Source: Mesobacillus sp. S13 (lineage in GTDB: Bacteria; Bacillota; Bacilli; Bacillales; Cytobacillaceae). From it: a DNA stretch of 64,000 bases. Numbering within the stretch: the stretch's first letter is position 1; every line of letters begins with the position of its first letter. Location: contig NZ_CP084622.1 of NCBI RefSeq assembly GCF_020422885.1, forward strand, positions 4,049,001 to 4,113,000, given 5' to 3'. A program made the translations under genes and the position numbers. Positions 48,321 through 56,293 of this stretch are shown here, in pieces. The notes beneath the pieces were generated by a model. That model saw nothing but the letters and a program-made list of their open reading frames with translations, did not search any database and had not been told where the DNA came from.

Positions 48321-48510
48321 AGTCCATTTCAGTCAGGATGGCTGTCTGGTTATTCAGGTTTGCAGGGTCAATTCCATCGCTTTCGTTTTCATCGTAAAAA
48401 GCTTCTTGTAGCTTCATGTTCGCTTCTGCTGTTTCCAGTTGTTCTTTTTCTGAAACTGGGCTGGCAGGCTTTGCGTGCGAATCAATATTTACATACTTAT
48501 CCTTATCCAT
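48319..48510 (-). CDS. Small acidic hypothetical protein (63 aa)
   Basis: The protein starts MDKDKYVNIDSHAKPASPVS and is rich in E, N and A. AGGAGG stands eight bases before the ATG. No family recognised. Its stop codon overlaps the terminator it shares with the convergent gene. Confidence 0.65.
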   Translation of the reverse strand: MDKDKYVNIDSHAKPASPVSEKEQLETAEANMKLQEAFYDENESDGIDPANLNNQTAILTEMD

Positions 48511-48593
48511 GTTGCATCCCTCCTGAAGTTAGTATCAGCCTTGGACTTTACTTTTACCCGGATAATGGCTGATCGAACTTAAAAAATCAGGAA

Positions 48594-49511
48594 TTATCTT
48601 TGGACAGAGGCTGCCATCCGGACATACGTATGCCGCTTGCCGCGGACGACGATCGAATAGGCCAAGATGTTCTCCGGCAAAGCGATGCCCGCTGCCCCGG
48701 CGTCCCCGATATGGTAGAGGTCGGCACCCGCCATCTTGCTGTTCAGCGCGATTTGTTTGATGGTTTGTTCATCCGCCCCCTCCTGGCTTGTACCTGTCGT
48801 CAGAATTGCGAGCGCTCCATTTTGGTGGACGAGGTCAACCAGCTTTGCCGTCTTTTCTACCGTAAAGCCTGGAACTGTGCCTGGAGATGGAATCAGGATG
48901 ATGTCGGCACCTGCCTCGACAAAGCTTTGCAGAGTTTCTTCCGTCATCATCGAACTGCCCGTCTCTCCTGCGACCCCAGCTCCATGCATTTTGCCTGCAA
49001 TAATCAATCCATCAGGACCGAATGCCGCTCTGGCTTTCTCAATCGACTTCGTAATCTCGGTATTGGTGACGCCTGTTTTGGGATTGCCTGTCAAGCAGAC
49101 GAAATCGAAGCCAAGTTCCGTCGCTCTTTTAAGCGAAGCATCGGTAGCAAGTCTTCCTGCCGGCAGCTGTTGCAGCGCTTCAAGCTTGTCCGCCTGGAGG
49201 TCGACCGGCTCAAGGTTCAAGCCAATAGGACGGCCGACCAGCTTTTTTAATTGGGTGATCACTTCCGATGGTTCTGTTTCTGGCAAGCTTTCAATCGCAG
49301 GGTTCATCACATCGAAAAAGTTGAGCAGAATCAGGTCGGCTCCGAAGGCCGCTGCCAGTTCCGCGTTCGTCACGGCAGGATAAAGCGGCGAGAACACCCC
49401 TATCACCTCAGATAAAATCGTTCTTCCCTCCGAAGCAATGATTGCCTTTTTCAAATCCTGTCCTGTCATTTGTTCAAAATCTGATGCCGTGCAGTCAAGC
49501 AGTCGTTTCAT
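48594..49511 (-). CDS. TIM-barrel protein of the DUF7916 type, PTS-associated
   Basis: The 305-residue protein has a barrel-like pattern (AFGADLILLNFFDVMNP, VGRPIGLNLEP, GFDFVCLTGNPKTGVTN, GADIILIPSPGTVPGF, LYHIGDAGAAGIALPENILAYSIVVRGKRHTY). Such proteins are often annotated loosely as haloacid dehalogenase-like but lack HAD motifs; they commonly sit beside sugar PTS genes. The reaction is unknown. GGAGGGATATTTTC precedes the ATG; it lies downstream of the PTS gene beyond a terminator. Confidence 0.65.
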   Translation of the reverse strand: MKRLLDCTASDFEQMTGQDLKKAIIASEGRTILSEVIGVFSPLYPAVTNAELAAAFGADLILLNFFDVMNPAIESLPETEPSEVITQLKKLVGRPIGLNLEPVDLQADKLEALQQLPAGRLATDASLKRATELGFDFVCLTGNPKTGVTNTEITKSIEKARAAFGPDGLIIAGKMHGAGVAGETGSSMMTEETLQSFVEAGADIILIPSPGTVPGFTVEKTAKLVDLVHQNGALAILTTGTSQEGADEQTIKQIALNSKMAGADLYHIGDAGAAGIALPENILAYSIVVRGKRHTYVRMAASVQR

Positions 49512-49567
49512 GAAAATATCCCTCCATTTATGTAAGCTCCGTTTTCTGCTCTAAGACCTATCTGTGT

Positions 49568-49602
49568 AAAAAAGACCTGGCGGTGAATTGCCGCCAAGTC
49601 TG
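49568..49602 (-). terminator. Terminator between the PTS permease gene and the TIM-barrel gene
   Basis: AGACTTGGCGG / CCGCCAGGTCTTTTTT stem on the minus strand, seven bases after the PTS stop; read-through could still feed the next gene. Confidence 0.85.
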
Positions 49603-49608
49603 TCTTTC

Positions 49609-50985
49609 TTATTTCCGCTTCATTTCATTGGCCAAAAACTCCACATCGGTTCCAACAATGACTTGAAGGTCTGTTTTATTCAGTTTCAATACGCCTTTTG
49701 CACCGAGGCGTTTCAGTTCTGGTTCATTTACTTTTGCCATATCATCGACTTTCAAACGAAGGCGTGTTACGCAATTGTCGAGGTCCTTGAGATTGCCTTT
49801 GCCGCCTAATGCTGCAAGGTAATGTTCTGCAAGCTCTGCGTAATTGCCTTTTGAAGCACCGCTTTCCGAAAATTCTCCCTCTACCTCTTCTTCACGACCT
49901 GGAGTCTTGAGGTCAAGCTTGATGATCAGGAAGTAGAAAATCACGAAATACAACACTGCGTAGACAAGGCCGACACCGAGCAGCAGCAATGGCTTTTGGG
50001 CGATGCCATAGTTCAGCACAAAATCGATCGCACCTGCCGAGAACCCAAAACCATGGTGAATATCAAGCATGTAGGTAATGGACATGGCCAAACCTGTCAA
50101 TACGGCGTGAATTCCATAAAGGACAGGAGAAAGGAACATGAACAAGAATTCAATAGGTTCGGTAATACCAGTCAGGAATGATGTGAAGGCTAATCCTAAA
50201 AGCGCTCCGGCAGTAGCCTTTTTGCGCTCCTTTTTCGCAGCGGCAATCATTGCGAATGCTGCAGCTGGAAGACCGAACATCATGACTGGGAAGAAACCAT
50301 TCATGAAGATTCCGGCTTTCGGATCACCTGCGAAGAAACGGTTCAAGTCCCCTTTTACAATTTCCCCGGCCGCATTCGTGAATTCACCGAACTCAAACCA
50401 GACAAGTGTGTTCAGAACATGGTGAAGGCCCATTGGGATCAATAAACGATTCAAGAAACCGAATACACCTACCCCTACTGCACCTGCGCCAACAATCCAT
50501 TCACCGACGTTGTTGATGCCTGCCTGGATTGGCGGCCAAACATAACCGAAAATTCCTGCTAGGACAATCATCACCAATGAAGTTATGATGGGAACAAAAC
50601 GTTTTCCGCCGAAGAAACCGAGCCAGTCCGGCAGCTTAATATCATGAAAACGATTGTAGAGCAAACCGGCAATGACCCCGGATAAAATCCCGCCAAGCAC
50701 CGCCATATTGATTTCCTCATTGACAGCGCCTGCCCCCTTGGTCAATACAAAGTAACCAATTGCACCAGCTAGCCCGGCCGCGCCGTGCCCATCCTTCGAA
50801 ATTCCGACTGCCACACCAATCGCGAATAATAATGCAAGGTTGGCAAAAATCGCGTCACCTGCTGCAGAAATAAAAGCAATATCCAATAAGTCCGGCTGCC
50901 CAAGTCGCAGCAATAATGCAGCTGCAGGTAGAACGGCGATGGGAAGCATCAATGCCTTCCCGATTCGTTGTAAAAATCCTAGCAT
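49609..50985 (-). CDS. nagP: PTS EIICB permease, N-acetylglucosamine type (NagP-like)
   Basis: The 458-residue protein has the glucose-family EIIC domain (FLQRIGKALMLPIAVLPAAALLLRLG, GITEPIEFLFMFLSPVLYGIHAVLTG) and a C-terminal EIIB domain with the phospho-cysteine in LDNCVTRLRLKV. Sequence style fits N-acetylglucosamine permeases. No EIIA domain is attached, so it needs a separate EIIA. The ATG at 50985 follows AGAGGTG; a start at 51003 overlaps that site. A cre-like site lies at 51009. Confidence 0.85.
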   Translation of the reverse strand: MLGFLQRIGKALMLPIAVLPAAALLLRLGQPDLLDIAFISAAGDAIFANLALLFAIGVAVGISKDGHGAAGLAGAIGYFVLTKGAGAVNEEINMAVLGGILSGVIAGLLYNRFHDIKLPDWLGFFGGKRFVPIITSLVMIVLAGIFGYVWPPIQAGINNVGEWIVGAGAVGVGVFGFLNRLLIPMGLHHVLNTLVWFEFGEFTNAAGEIVKGDLNRFFAGDPKAGIFMNGFFPVMMFGLPAAAFAMIAAAKKERKKATAGALLGLAFTSFLTGITEPIEFLFMFLSPVLYGIHAVLTGLAMSITYMLDIHHGFGFSAGAIDFVLNYGIAQKPLLLLGVGLVYAVLYFVIFYFLIIKLDLKTPGREEEVEGEFSESGASKGNYAELAEHYLAALGGKGNLKDLDNCVTRLRLKVDDMAKVNEPELKRLGAKGVLKLNKTDLQVIVGTDVEFLANEMKRK

Positions 50986-51008
50986 CGTCAACACCTCTTC
51001 CATTAAAA

Positions 51009-51023
51009 TGATAAGCGCTTACA
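51009..51023 (-). promoter_or_regulatory. cre-like catabolite control site
   Basis: TGATAAGCGCTTACA contains the palindrome TAAGCGCTTA and differs from the CcpA cre consensus by about one position. It lies 24 bp before the PTS start codon, a position that would block transcription. Confidence 0.6.
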
Positions 51024-51246
51024 TTTTTCAGGGAATCTTGTAGAAATTTGTAAACACATCCAGTTTAACACTTCGACTATCTAAATAACATCCTGAAAAT
51101 TGACTATTTTTACTTTTCAGACTATAAAAACCGACGCTCCCTTCTTAAGCTGTCGCCCTGACAATCGGACAGGACTGATAATATAGCTTATTCGGTTTTT
51201 TTTATAAAATTCCATTCAGCGATAGAGGACTTTGAAGACATGAAAA

Positions 51247-51266
51247 AACCTGCATTCCTGCAGGTT
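51247..51266 (-). terminator. Terminator after the MASE3 gene
   Basis: AACCTGCA / TGCAGGTT stem with TTTTTTC following on the minus strand, eleven bases after the stop. The remaining gap 51024-51246 shows no gene. Confidence 0.8.
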
Positions 51267-51276
51267 ATTGTTACTC

Positions 51277-52476
51277 TTATAAAGCCTTTGTAATTCGTGA
51301 GCAGCGGTCCAGCCGTGAATACCTGACAATACCCATGACGGCTCCGGCAATCTCCACTACCTCACCATTGTTCATCACAGGCATGAGGGAAATAGCGTAT
51401 GTATTTCCGCCAATTTCGATTTCAAAAACAATCTTCTCATTATTTTTCCAGACACAGTCATAGTACTTTTCGACTCTTCCCGCCTTTTCGGGCAGGAATT
51501 CCCCAATCGTCTTGCCATTGATTTCATTCGGGGTGAAGCCTAGGTCATCCAACAGCCCGCCTCCAACAATGTGGTGGATGAAATCATTTCCCTGCTTTGA
51601 CAGCTTGAAAATGATCCCATAGTGACTCTGAATCATTTCTTCGGTCTGCCTCCATATCTTTTCAGAAGGATCCTTCAGGAAGCTGTCATCCGCAAGCGTT
51701 GAGAAGTAGAAGCCCCTCATGATGAAAAAGTAGCCAAGCGCCTTGTATAGATGACCAGTAAAATTGTCGATATCATAGACGCTCTGGTAAATCGTGAACA
51801 CAAGCTCGGACAGGAACAGGAATGTAAATGCCAGACCTACGTATAAGTGCTGGCCGTTTTTACCTTCATTATAAAAGTAAAGCGATATGACAATGGAGAT
51901 GAAATGAAGGAAACTGACACCGTACTCGATGAGATTTTTCAATATGGTGGTCCCTTTGCCTTCAATGACTAGCAGCGGAAGGCTTTGTTCATACTTAAAA
52001 AACAAGAACATCAGGATAGCTATGATCGCCATGCAAATGGCAAGACAGCTTCGTCTCCGATCCTTCTGCAGCCTGCGTTCCGGCAGGACAAGGACAAGCA
52101 CCATCATCAATGATTCGATGATACGCGCTGAAACCCAGAACCATGTTGCCTTCGCGATCGAACTTTCAGTTATGAAAAAGGGCATGCCTTTGAATGTCAG
52201 TGTGTGCAATAAATCGAGCGTCCCGACAATGAAAAATAAAAAGCTCAGCAACAGGATTCTTCGCGATTTCGAGAAGCCAAATACTTTCCAACCGTATGCA
52301 AAGATCGAAAAAGAAACAGCAATACTGAAAAATTCCAGAATCGTATGGATGGCCAGATAGTTTTCAGGATTCAAATAAGAGGAAAGGTCAGCATGATAGA
52401 GATGGATCAGCATCAAAAGCATGACCGCCGCTACAATATAAAAAAGAAACCTTCCCTCCGACATGCTCTTACCCAT
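51277..52476 (-). CDS. Stand-alone MASE3-PAS sensory protein
   Basis: The 399-residue protein has about seven membrane helices of the MASE3 type (HTILEFFSIAVSFSIFAYGWKVFGFSKS, LDLLHTLTFKGMPFF, TWFWVSARIIESLMM), then a PAS-like domain (IIFKLSKQGNDFIHHIVGGGLLDDLGFTPNEINGKTIGEFLP). MASE3 is normally fused to GGDEF or histidine kinase output, but the frame ends after PAS at a clean terminator. So it is a sensor without output domain, perhaps a partner protein. ATG at 52476 follows AGGTGGG. Confidence 0.8.
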   Translation of the reverse strand: MGKSMSEGRFLFYIVAAVMLLMLIHLYHADLSSYLNPENYLAIHTILEFFSIAVSFSIFAYGWKVFGFSKSRRILLLSFLFFIVGTLDLLHTLTFKGMPFFITESSIAKATWFWVSARIIESLMMVLVLVLPERRLQKDRRRSCLAICMAIIAILMFLFFKYEQSLPLLVIEGKGTTILKNLIEYGVSFLHFISIVISLYFYNEGKNGQHLYVGLAFTFLFLSELVFTIYQSVYDIDNFTGHLYKALGYFFIMRGFYFSTLADDSFLKDPSEKIWRQTEEMIQSHYGIIFKLSKQGNDFIHHIVGGGLLDDLGFTPNEINGKTIGEFLPEKAGRVEKYYDCVWKNNEKIVFEIEIGGNTYAISLMPVMNNGEVVEIAGAVMGIVRYSRLDRCSRITKAL

Positions 52477-52660
52477 TTTGCCCACCTGCTTAGGGAGAAT
52501 ATAGTTACCTTAATTATAAGCACCATCGATACCCCCTGCTCTGCGTACATATAACTGTTTTGTGAATATTGACAATTCAAGTCAAATACATACATGGGTT
52601 TTGCTATTTTTCTTTTATTCGGTAAAGTGGTAGTTAGATATTTTTGAAGGACGTGTAATC

Positions 52661-53680
52661 ATGAAAATAAAAGAACTTTTACCTCGCTATAGCTTGCCAG
52701 TCTTCAAAGGCATTGCGTTAACCCTGGTTCTGGCATTGGCTGCTCGCATGATCGCAGGCCTTCCATTCTTCGCGATTATGGGCCAGCTTGTCATCGCCAT
52801 CATATTCGGAATGCTATGGCGGGCCTCTATTGGAGTGAACAGCGGACTCTTGGAAGGTGCCTCCTATTCCAGCAAAAAACTGCTTCGCCTTGGAATCATC
52901 TTGCTCGGATTCAGGCTGAATCTTTACGATATTTATAATGCCGGAACGACGGTATTTTTTATCGCATTCGCGAATCTAACCTTTGCCTTGCTGGTCGTCT
53001 ATTTGCTGAGCCGGATGTTCAAGGTCGAAAAAAGGCTTGGCATCCTGACTGCCTGCGGAACAGCGATTTGCGGAGCGGCAGCTGTCGTTGCTATAGCACC
53101 GGTCATCAAGGCAAATGAAAAAGAGACGGCCGTTGGGGCAGCAAATGTTGCTGTGCTTGGAACGACTTTCACCATCCTTTATACTTTGATCTTCTCGTAT
53201 CTTGACTTTAATGCGCTGGAATACGGTGTTTTTGCGGGCGGTACCCTGCATGAAATCGCCCATGTCGTCGCTGCAGCCGACCCGGCTGGCCAGGCCGCGC
53301 TCGACCTTGCCATTATTGTAAAATTGACCAGGGTTGCCTTGCTGGTACCGGTTGCGATCTTAATAGGATACCTGATCCAAAGGAAGGAAAGCAGTGATGC
53401 CGGTCAAAAAATGACGCTCGCAAACCTCCCGATCCCCTGGTTCATCCTTGGATTCCTTGCGGTTAGTGCGTTTAATACTTTAGGAGTTGTCAGCGATAGT
53501 GCTGCTTCAGCACTCGTAAGCCTCGCCTATTTGCTGATCGGCATGGCAATGGCAGGACTCGGGTTGAATGTCGACTTTAAATCATTCAAGCAAATGGGCG
53601 GAAAGGCCTTGTCGGCTGGTTTGGCTGGATCTGTGCTGCTTTCGTTGTTTGGGTATTTGTTAGTTCGGATTTTTGTCTAG
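52661..53680 (+). CDS. YeiH family putative sulfate/inorganic anion exporter
   Basis: The 339-residue membrane protein has about ten helices and the family motifs RLGIILLGFRLNLYDI, ACGTAICGAAAVVAIAPVIKA and GGTLHEIAHVVAA. YeiH proteins are annotated as putative sulfate exporters; transport has not been settled. AAGGACGTGTAATC precedes the ATG. Single-gene unit with terminator. Confidence 0.85.
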   Translation: MKIKELLPRYSLPVFKGIALTLVLALAARMIAGLPFFAIMGQLVIAIIFGMLWRASIGVNSGLLEGASYSSKKLLRLGIILLGFRLNLYDIYNAGTTVFFIAFANLTFALLVVYLLSRMFKVEKRLGILTACGTAICGAAAVVAIAPVIKANEKETAVGAANVAVLGTTFTILYTLIFSYLDFNALEYGVFAGGTLHEIAHVVAAADPAGQAALDLAIIVKLTRVALLVPVAILIGYLIQRKESSDAGQKMTLANLPIPWFILGFLAVSAFNTLGVVSDSAASALVSLAYLLIGMAMAGLGLNVDFKSFKQMGGKALSAGLAGSVLLSLFGYLLVRIFV

Positions 53681-53693
53681 TTGTCCTCTATTT

Positions 53694-53725
53694 AAAATAG
53701 GCCATCCGTTGATGGCCTATTTTTT
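53694..53725 (+). terminator. Intrinsic terminator after the YeiH gene
   Basis: AAAATAGGCCATC / GATGGCCTATTTTTT stem 14 nt after the stop. Confidence 0.9.
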
Positions 53726-53783
53726 AAGGATTTTTTTATCAAATCAATCAAGACTTTAACTATTCCACTCGCATACTCTGTTT

Positions 53784-54266
53784 TCATCTGACTCTCTCCA
53801 AAATTACTCCTGTGACCTTATTTTCATAACATATAAATTCTATGTTCATGTTTTTTTCCTTATCAAAATATCCGATGATCCTGGCACCTTGTTCAAATCT
53901 TTCGTAGTAATCTTCACCATATGAATGTTGCACATTCTCTGCAGCATCACCAATTTTTATTTTTTTGGCAGTTTGAAACTTCCGATTGAAATAATAGCGA
54001 TTAACCTGTTGTTTAATGACTCCAAATTCTATCCCATCGTAAGTCAGATATTTTGCATTTTCTATTTCTGTGACTTCATTTGGTGATCCGAAAATATTCA
54101 TTATCTCTTTTTCGTTAGAACTTAATGAGATAGATTTAACATTTTCTTCTGATAGATCAACACTTTTCGCGCTGCTGTAAAAGTCCATTTTGTCTTTGGA
54201 AAAGGGATCGCATGCTGTTAACAATATAATGGTAATTGCAATAAAACTAAGTATTCTAGGTCTCAT
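53784..54266 (-). CDS. Hypothetical lipoprotein
   Basis: The 160-residue protein has a short signal peptide MRPRILSFIAITIILLTAC with lipobox LTAC. The mature part contains EIMNIFGSPNEVTEIENAKYLTYDG and KKIKIGDAAENVQHSYGEDY, two repeats resembling the BamE/SmpA or outer-membrane-assembly fold seen in Gram-positive lipoproteins. Function unknown. Start taken at the signal peptide; an upstream ATG at 54311 gives a non-signal leader. The region is more AT-rich than its neighbours. Confidence 0.7.
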   Translation of the reverse strand: MRPRILSFIAITIILLTACDPFSKDKMDFYSSAKSVDLSEENVKSISLSSNEKEIMNIFGSPNEVTEIENAKYLTYDGIEFGVIKQQVNRYYFNRKFQTAKKIKIGDAAENVQHSYGEDYYERFEQGARIIGYFDKEKNMNIEFICYENKVTGVILERVR

Positions 54267-54409
54267 ATACTTTTCACTGCTCCTCATCATATAAAGTAAT
54301 CCTATGTACATAGGATTACTATGTATAAGAGTATACCTATTCGTTTATTTTTTCAACATTATTTTCCAATAGAAGCATTAAATTTAATGAACATCCATTT
54401 AACTCTAAA

Positions 54410-54434
54410 AAAAAGCAGCTGCCTTGCTGCTTCA
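54410..54434 (-). terminator. Terminator after the 39-codon gene
   Basis: Short GCAGC / GCTGC stem followed by a T run on the minus strand, just after the stop of the small gene at 54435. Confidence 0.65.
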
Positions 54435-54554
54435 TTAATGCCTATAAAACATCCCATTGATGATATTGAGAAGCTCGTTTGGATGACGCTCCTCCCGCTC
54501 GTTAGCGTACAAATAATGCACTAGTTCATAAAGTTTTATCTGAAGATTTTCCAT
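54435..54554 (-). CDS. Small hypothetical protein (39 aa)
   Basis: The minus strand reads MENLQIKLYELVHYLYANER, then EERHPNELLNIINGMFYRH and stops. The composition is protein-like and helical, with little sign of repeat origin, and a terminator follows at once. The ribosome site is weak (GGTGA 15 bases upstream), which lowers confidence. No family recognised. Confidence 0.5.
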   Translation of the reverse strand: MENLQIKLYELVHYLYANEREERHPNELLNIINGMFYRH

Positions 54555-54611
54555 TTTATCGGTATTTTTTCACCAAATCGAGAGTCTTCAACAATTTTCG
54601 TAGAGAAAGAT

Positions 54612-54639
54612 AAAAAGCGGGGCACTGGCCGCCGCTTTC
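54612..54639 (-). terminator. Terminator after the FAD-linked dehydrogenase gene
   Basis: AAAGCGG / CCGCTTT stem with T run on the minus strand, seven bases after the stop. Confidence 0.8.
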
Positions 54640-54646
54640 AATCCTG

Positions 54647-56014
54647 CTAATCTATAAAAATCTTCCCAGGGTTCAGGATTCCGTTCGGATCAAGCGTTTT
54701 CTTGATTGATTTCATGACTTCATAAGCAGCGCCGTGCTCGAGTCGCTGGTATTTTGCTTTGCCAAGACCGACACCATGTTCGCCGGTGCAGGTGCCGCCT
54801 CGCTTCAGGGCATAATGGACGATTTCTTCATTAATCCGTTCGCCATCTTTTACTTCCTCAGGATTTTCCTTGTCGATCAGCAGCAACACGTGATAGTTGC
54901 CGTCGCCGACATGGCCAACGATCGAGCCTTCAATGGAAGATGCATCAATGAGCTCGCGGGTATGCAGAATCGCACCGGTTAATTCAGATATCGGTACACT
55001 AACATCCGTCAACATGATGCTTTTCTTGCCGGCTGTGTGTTTATAGGCGTACAAAAGATTATGTCTTGCTTCCCAAAGCTGGTTGCGTGCTTTTGAGTCC
55101 GCCTCAAATTGGAAGTTGTAGCATCCGTGATCCTTTAAGATCTCAGTAGCAAACTCCACATCCTGAGCCAGTCCTGCCTCGTTGCCGTGGAATTCCATGA
55201 ACAGCGTCGTACTTTCCTCGTACTTCGTTTCCATGTATTGATTTACTTTTTTCACCGACTGCGCATCAACGAATTCAATCCGGGCCACCGGTATGCCTCC
55301 CGCTAAAATGCCAACCACGGCATCAACAGCCTTTTTCACAGATGGAAAAACGGCCCGGGCTGCGGTAACTGCCTCTGGAATGCCATATACCTTCAGCGTA
55401 AGCTCCGTGATGACCCCAAGCGTACCTTCCGAGCCGACAAACATGCCGTTCAGGTGGATACCTGAAGAAGACTTGGCGGCCAGGCTGCCGGTATGGATGA
55501 TGTCACCGTTCGCCAACACCACCTCAAGATCCCTGACCTGGTCGCGCATGATGCCGTACCGCACTGAAGTTGTGCCGCTTGCATTCGTAGCGGCCATCCC
55601 GCCAAGCGTCGCATCCGCTCCAGGATCGACGGTAAAAAACAAGCCATACTTTTTCAGTTCCTTATTCAGGATCGACCTTGTGACTCCGGGCTGTACTTTT
55701 ACTAGGAAGTCGCTTTCCTTCACTTCCAGGACCGCATTCATTTGCGAAAGGTCTAACGAAATCCCCCCGTTCACCGGAATGACATGCCCTTCCAGACTCG
55801 TCCCCAAGCCAAAGGGTACGACAGGAATTTTCCGCTCGTTCGCAAATTTCAATACCTTGCTGACATCTTCTTTGCTCCGGGGAAAAACCACGACATCTGG
55901 CAGGCGTGGTTCATGATAAGACTCATCCCGGCTGTGAAGCTCCAAAACCGTTTCATTAATCGTTACCAGCTCTTCATCTATGACTCTCTTTAATTCATCT
56001 ATGTAGCCTGCCAA
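54647..56014 (-). CDS. FAD-linked D-lactate dehydrogenase / glycolate oxidase (GlcD-like)
   Basis: The 455-residue flavoprotein has the FAD_binding_4 domain (VVPFGLGTSLEGHVIPVNGGISLDL, GLFFTVDPGADATLGGMAATNASG) and the C-terminal oxidase domain (IVGHVGDGNYHVLLLID, TCTGEHGVGLGKAKY, DPNGILNPGKIF). It oxidises a 2-hydroxy acid, probably D-lactate or glycolate, with electrons to quinone or a partner. The start is TTG at 56014, six bases after GGGGAG; the open frame to 56092 runs into a repeat array. Single-gene unit. Confidence 0.85.
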   Translation of the reverse strand: MAGYIDELKRVIDEELVTINETVLELHSRDESYHEPRLPDVVVFPRSKEDVSKVLKFANERKIPVVPFGLGTSLEGHVIPVNGGISLDLSQMNAVLEVKESDFLVKVQPGVTRSILNKELKKYGLFFTVDPGADATLGGMAATNASGTTSVRYGIMRDQVRDLEVVLANGDIIHTGSLAAKSSSGIHLNGMFVGSEGTLGVITELTLKVYGIPEAVTAARAVFPSVKKAVDAVVGILAGGIPVARIEFVDAQSVKKVNQYMETKYEESTTLFMEFHGNEAGLAQDVEFATEILKDHGCYNFQFEADSKARNQLWEARHNLLYAYKHTAGKKSIMLTDVSVPISELTGAILHTRELIDASSIEGSIVGHVGDGNYHVLLLIDKENPEEVKDGERINEEIVHYALKRGGTCTGEHGVGLGKAKYQRLEHGAAYEVMKSIKKTLDPNGILNPGKIFID

Positions 56015-56039
56015 GTCAATCTCCCCTTTTAAAAAAATG

Positions 56040-56293
56040 TTATGAACCCAGGTTTCTCGCTTTACTCTTACACGATCATAAGTCAGGTACACAGGAATCT
56101 TGCATAATATGATATTGCTTTTACACTATCGTCCATTAGGAACCCAGGTATCTTGCACAACAGGATATTGCTTTTACACTATCGGCCATTAGCAACCAAG
56201 TATCTTGCATAATAGGATTTTGCTTTTACTGTATCATCCGTTAGGAACCCAGGTATCTTGCATAATAGGATTTTGCTTTTACTGTATCATCTG
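56040..56293 (-). repeat. Tandem array derived from the 3' end of the MoeB-like gene, ~52-53 bp units
   Basis: On the minus strand the last 50 bases of the MoeB-like gene (GATGATACAGTAAAAGCAAA through CTATTATGCAAGATACCTGG to its stop) recur downstream three more times and then as a decayed unit. ATCTTGCA marks (plus strand) lie at 56097, 56150, 56202 and 56255, so the spacing is 53, 52 and 53 bp. The coding copy is the rightmost unit. Confidence 0.85.

Noticed and set aside
54321..54524. 67-codon plus-strand frame
   Set aside because: It runs antisense through the better-supported 39-codon minus-strand gene and its terminator and has no ribosome site.
56015..56092. Longer N-terminus for the GlcD-like dehydrogenase
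   Set aside because: These 26 codons lie in decayed copies of the MoeB-derived array; GGGGAG and the TTG at 56014 give the family-like start.
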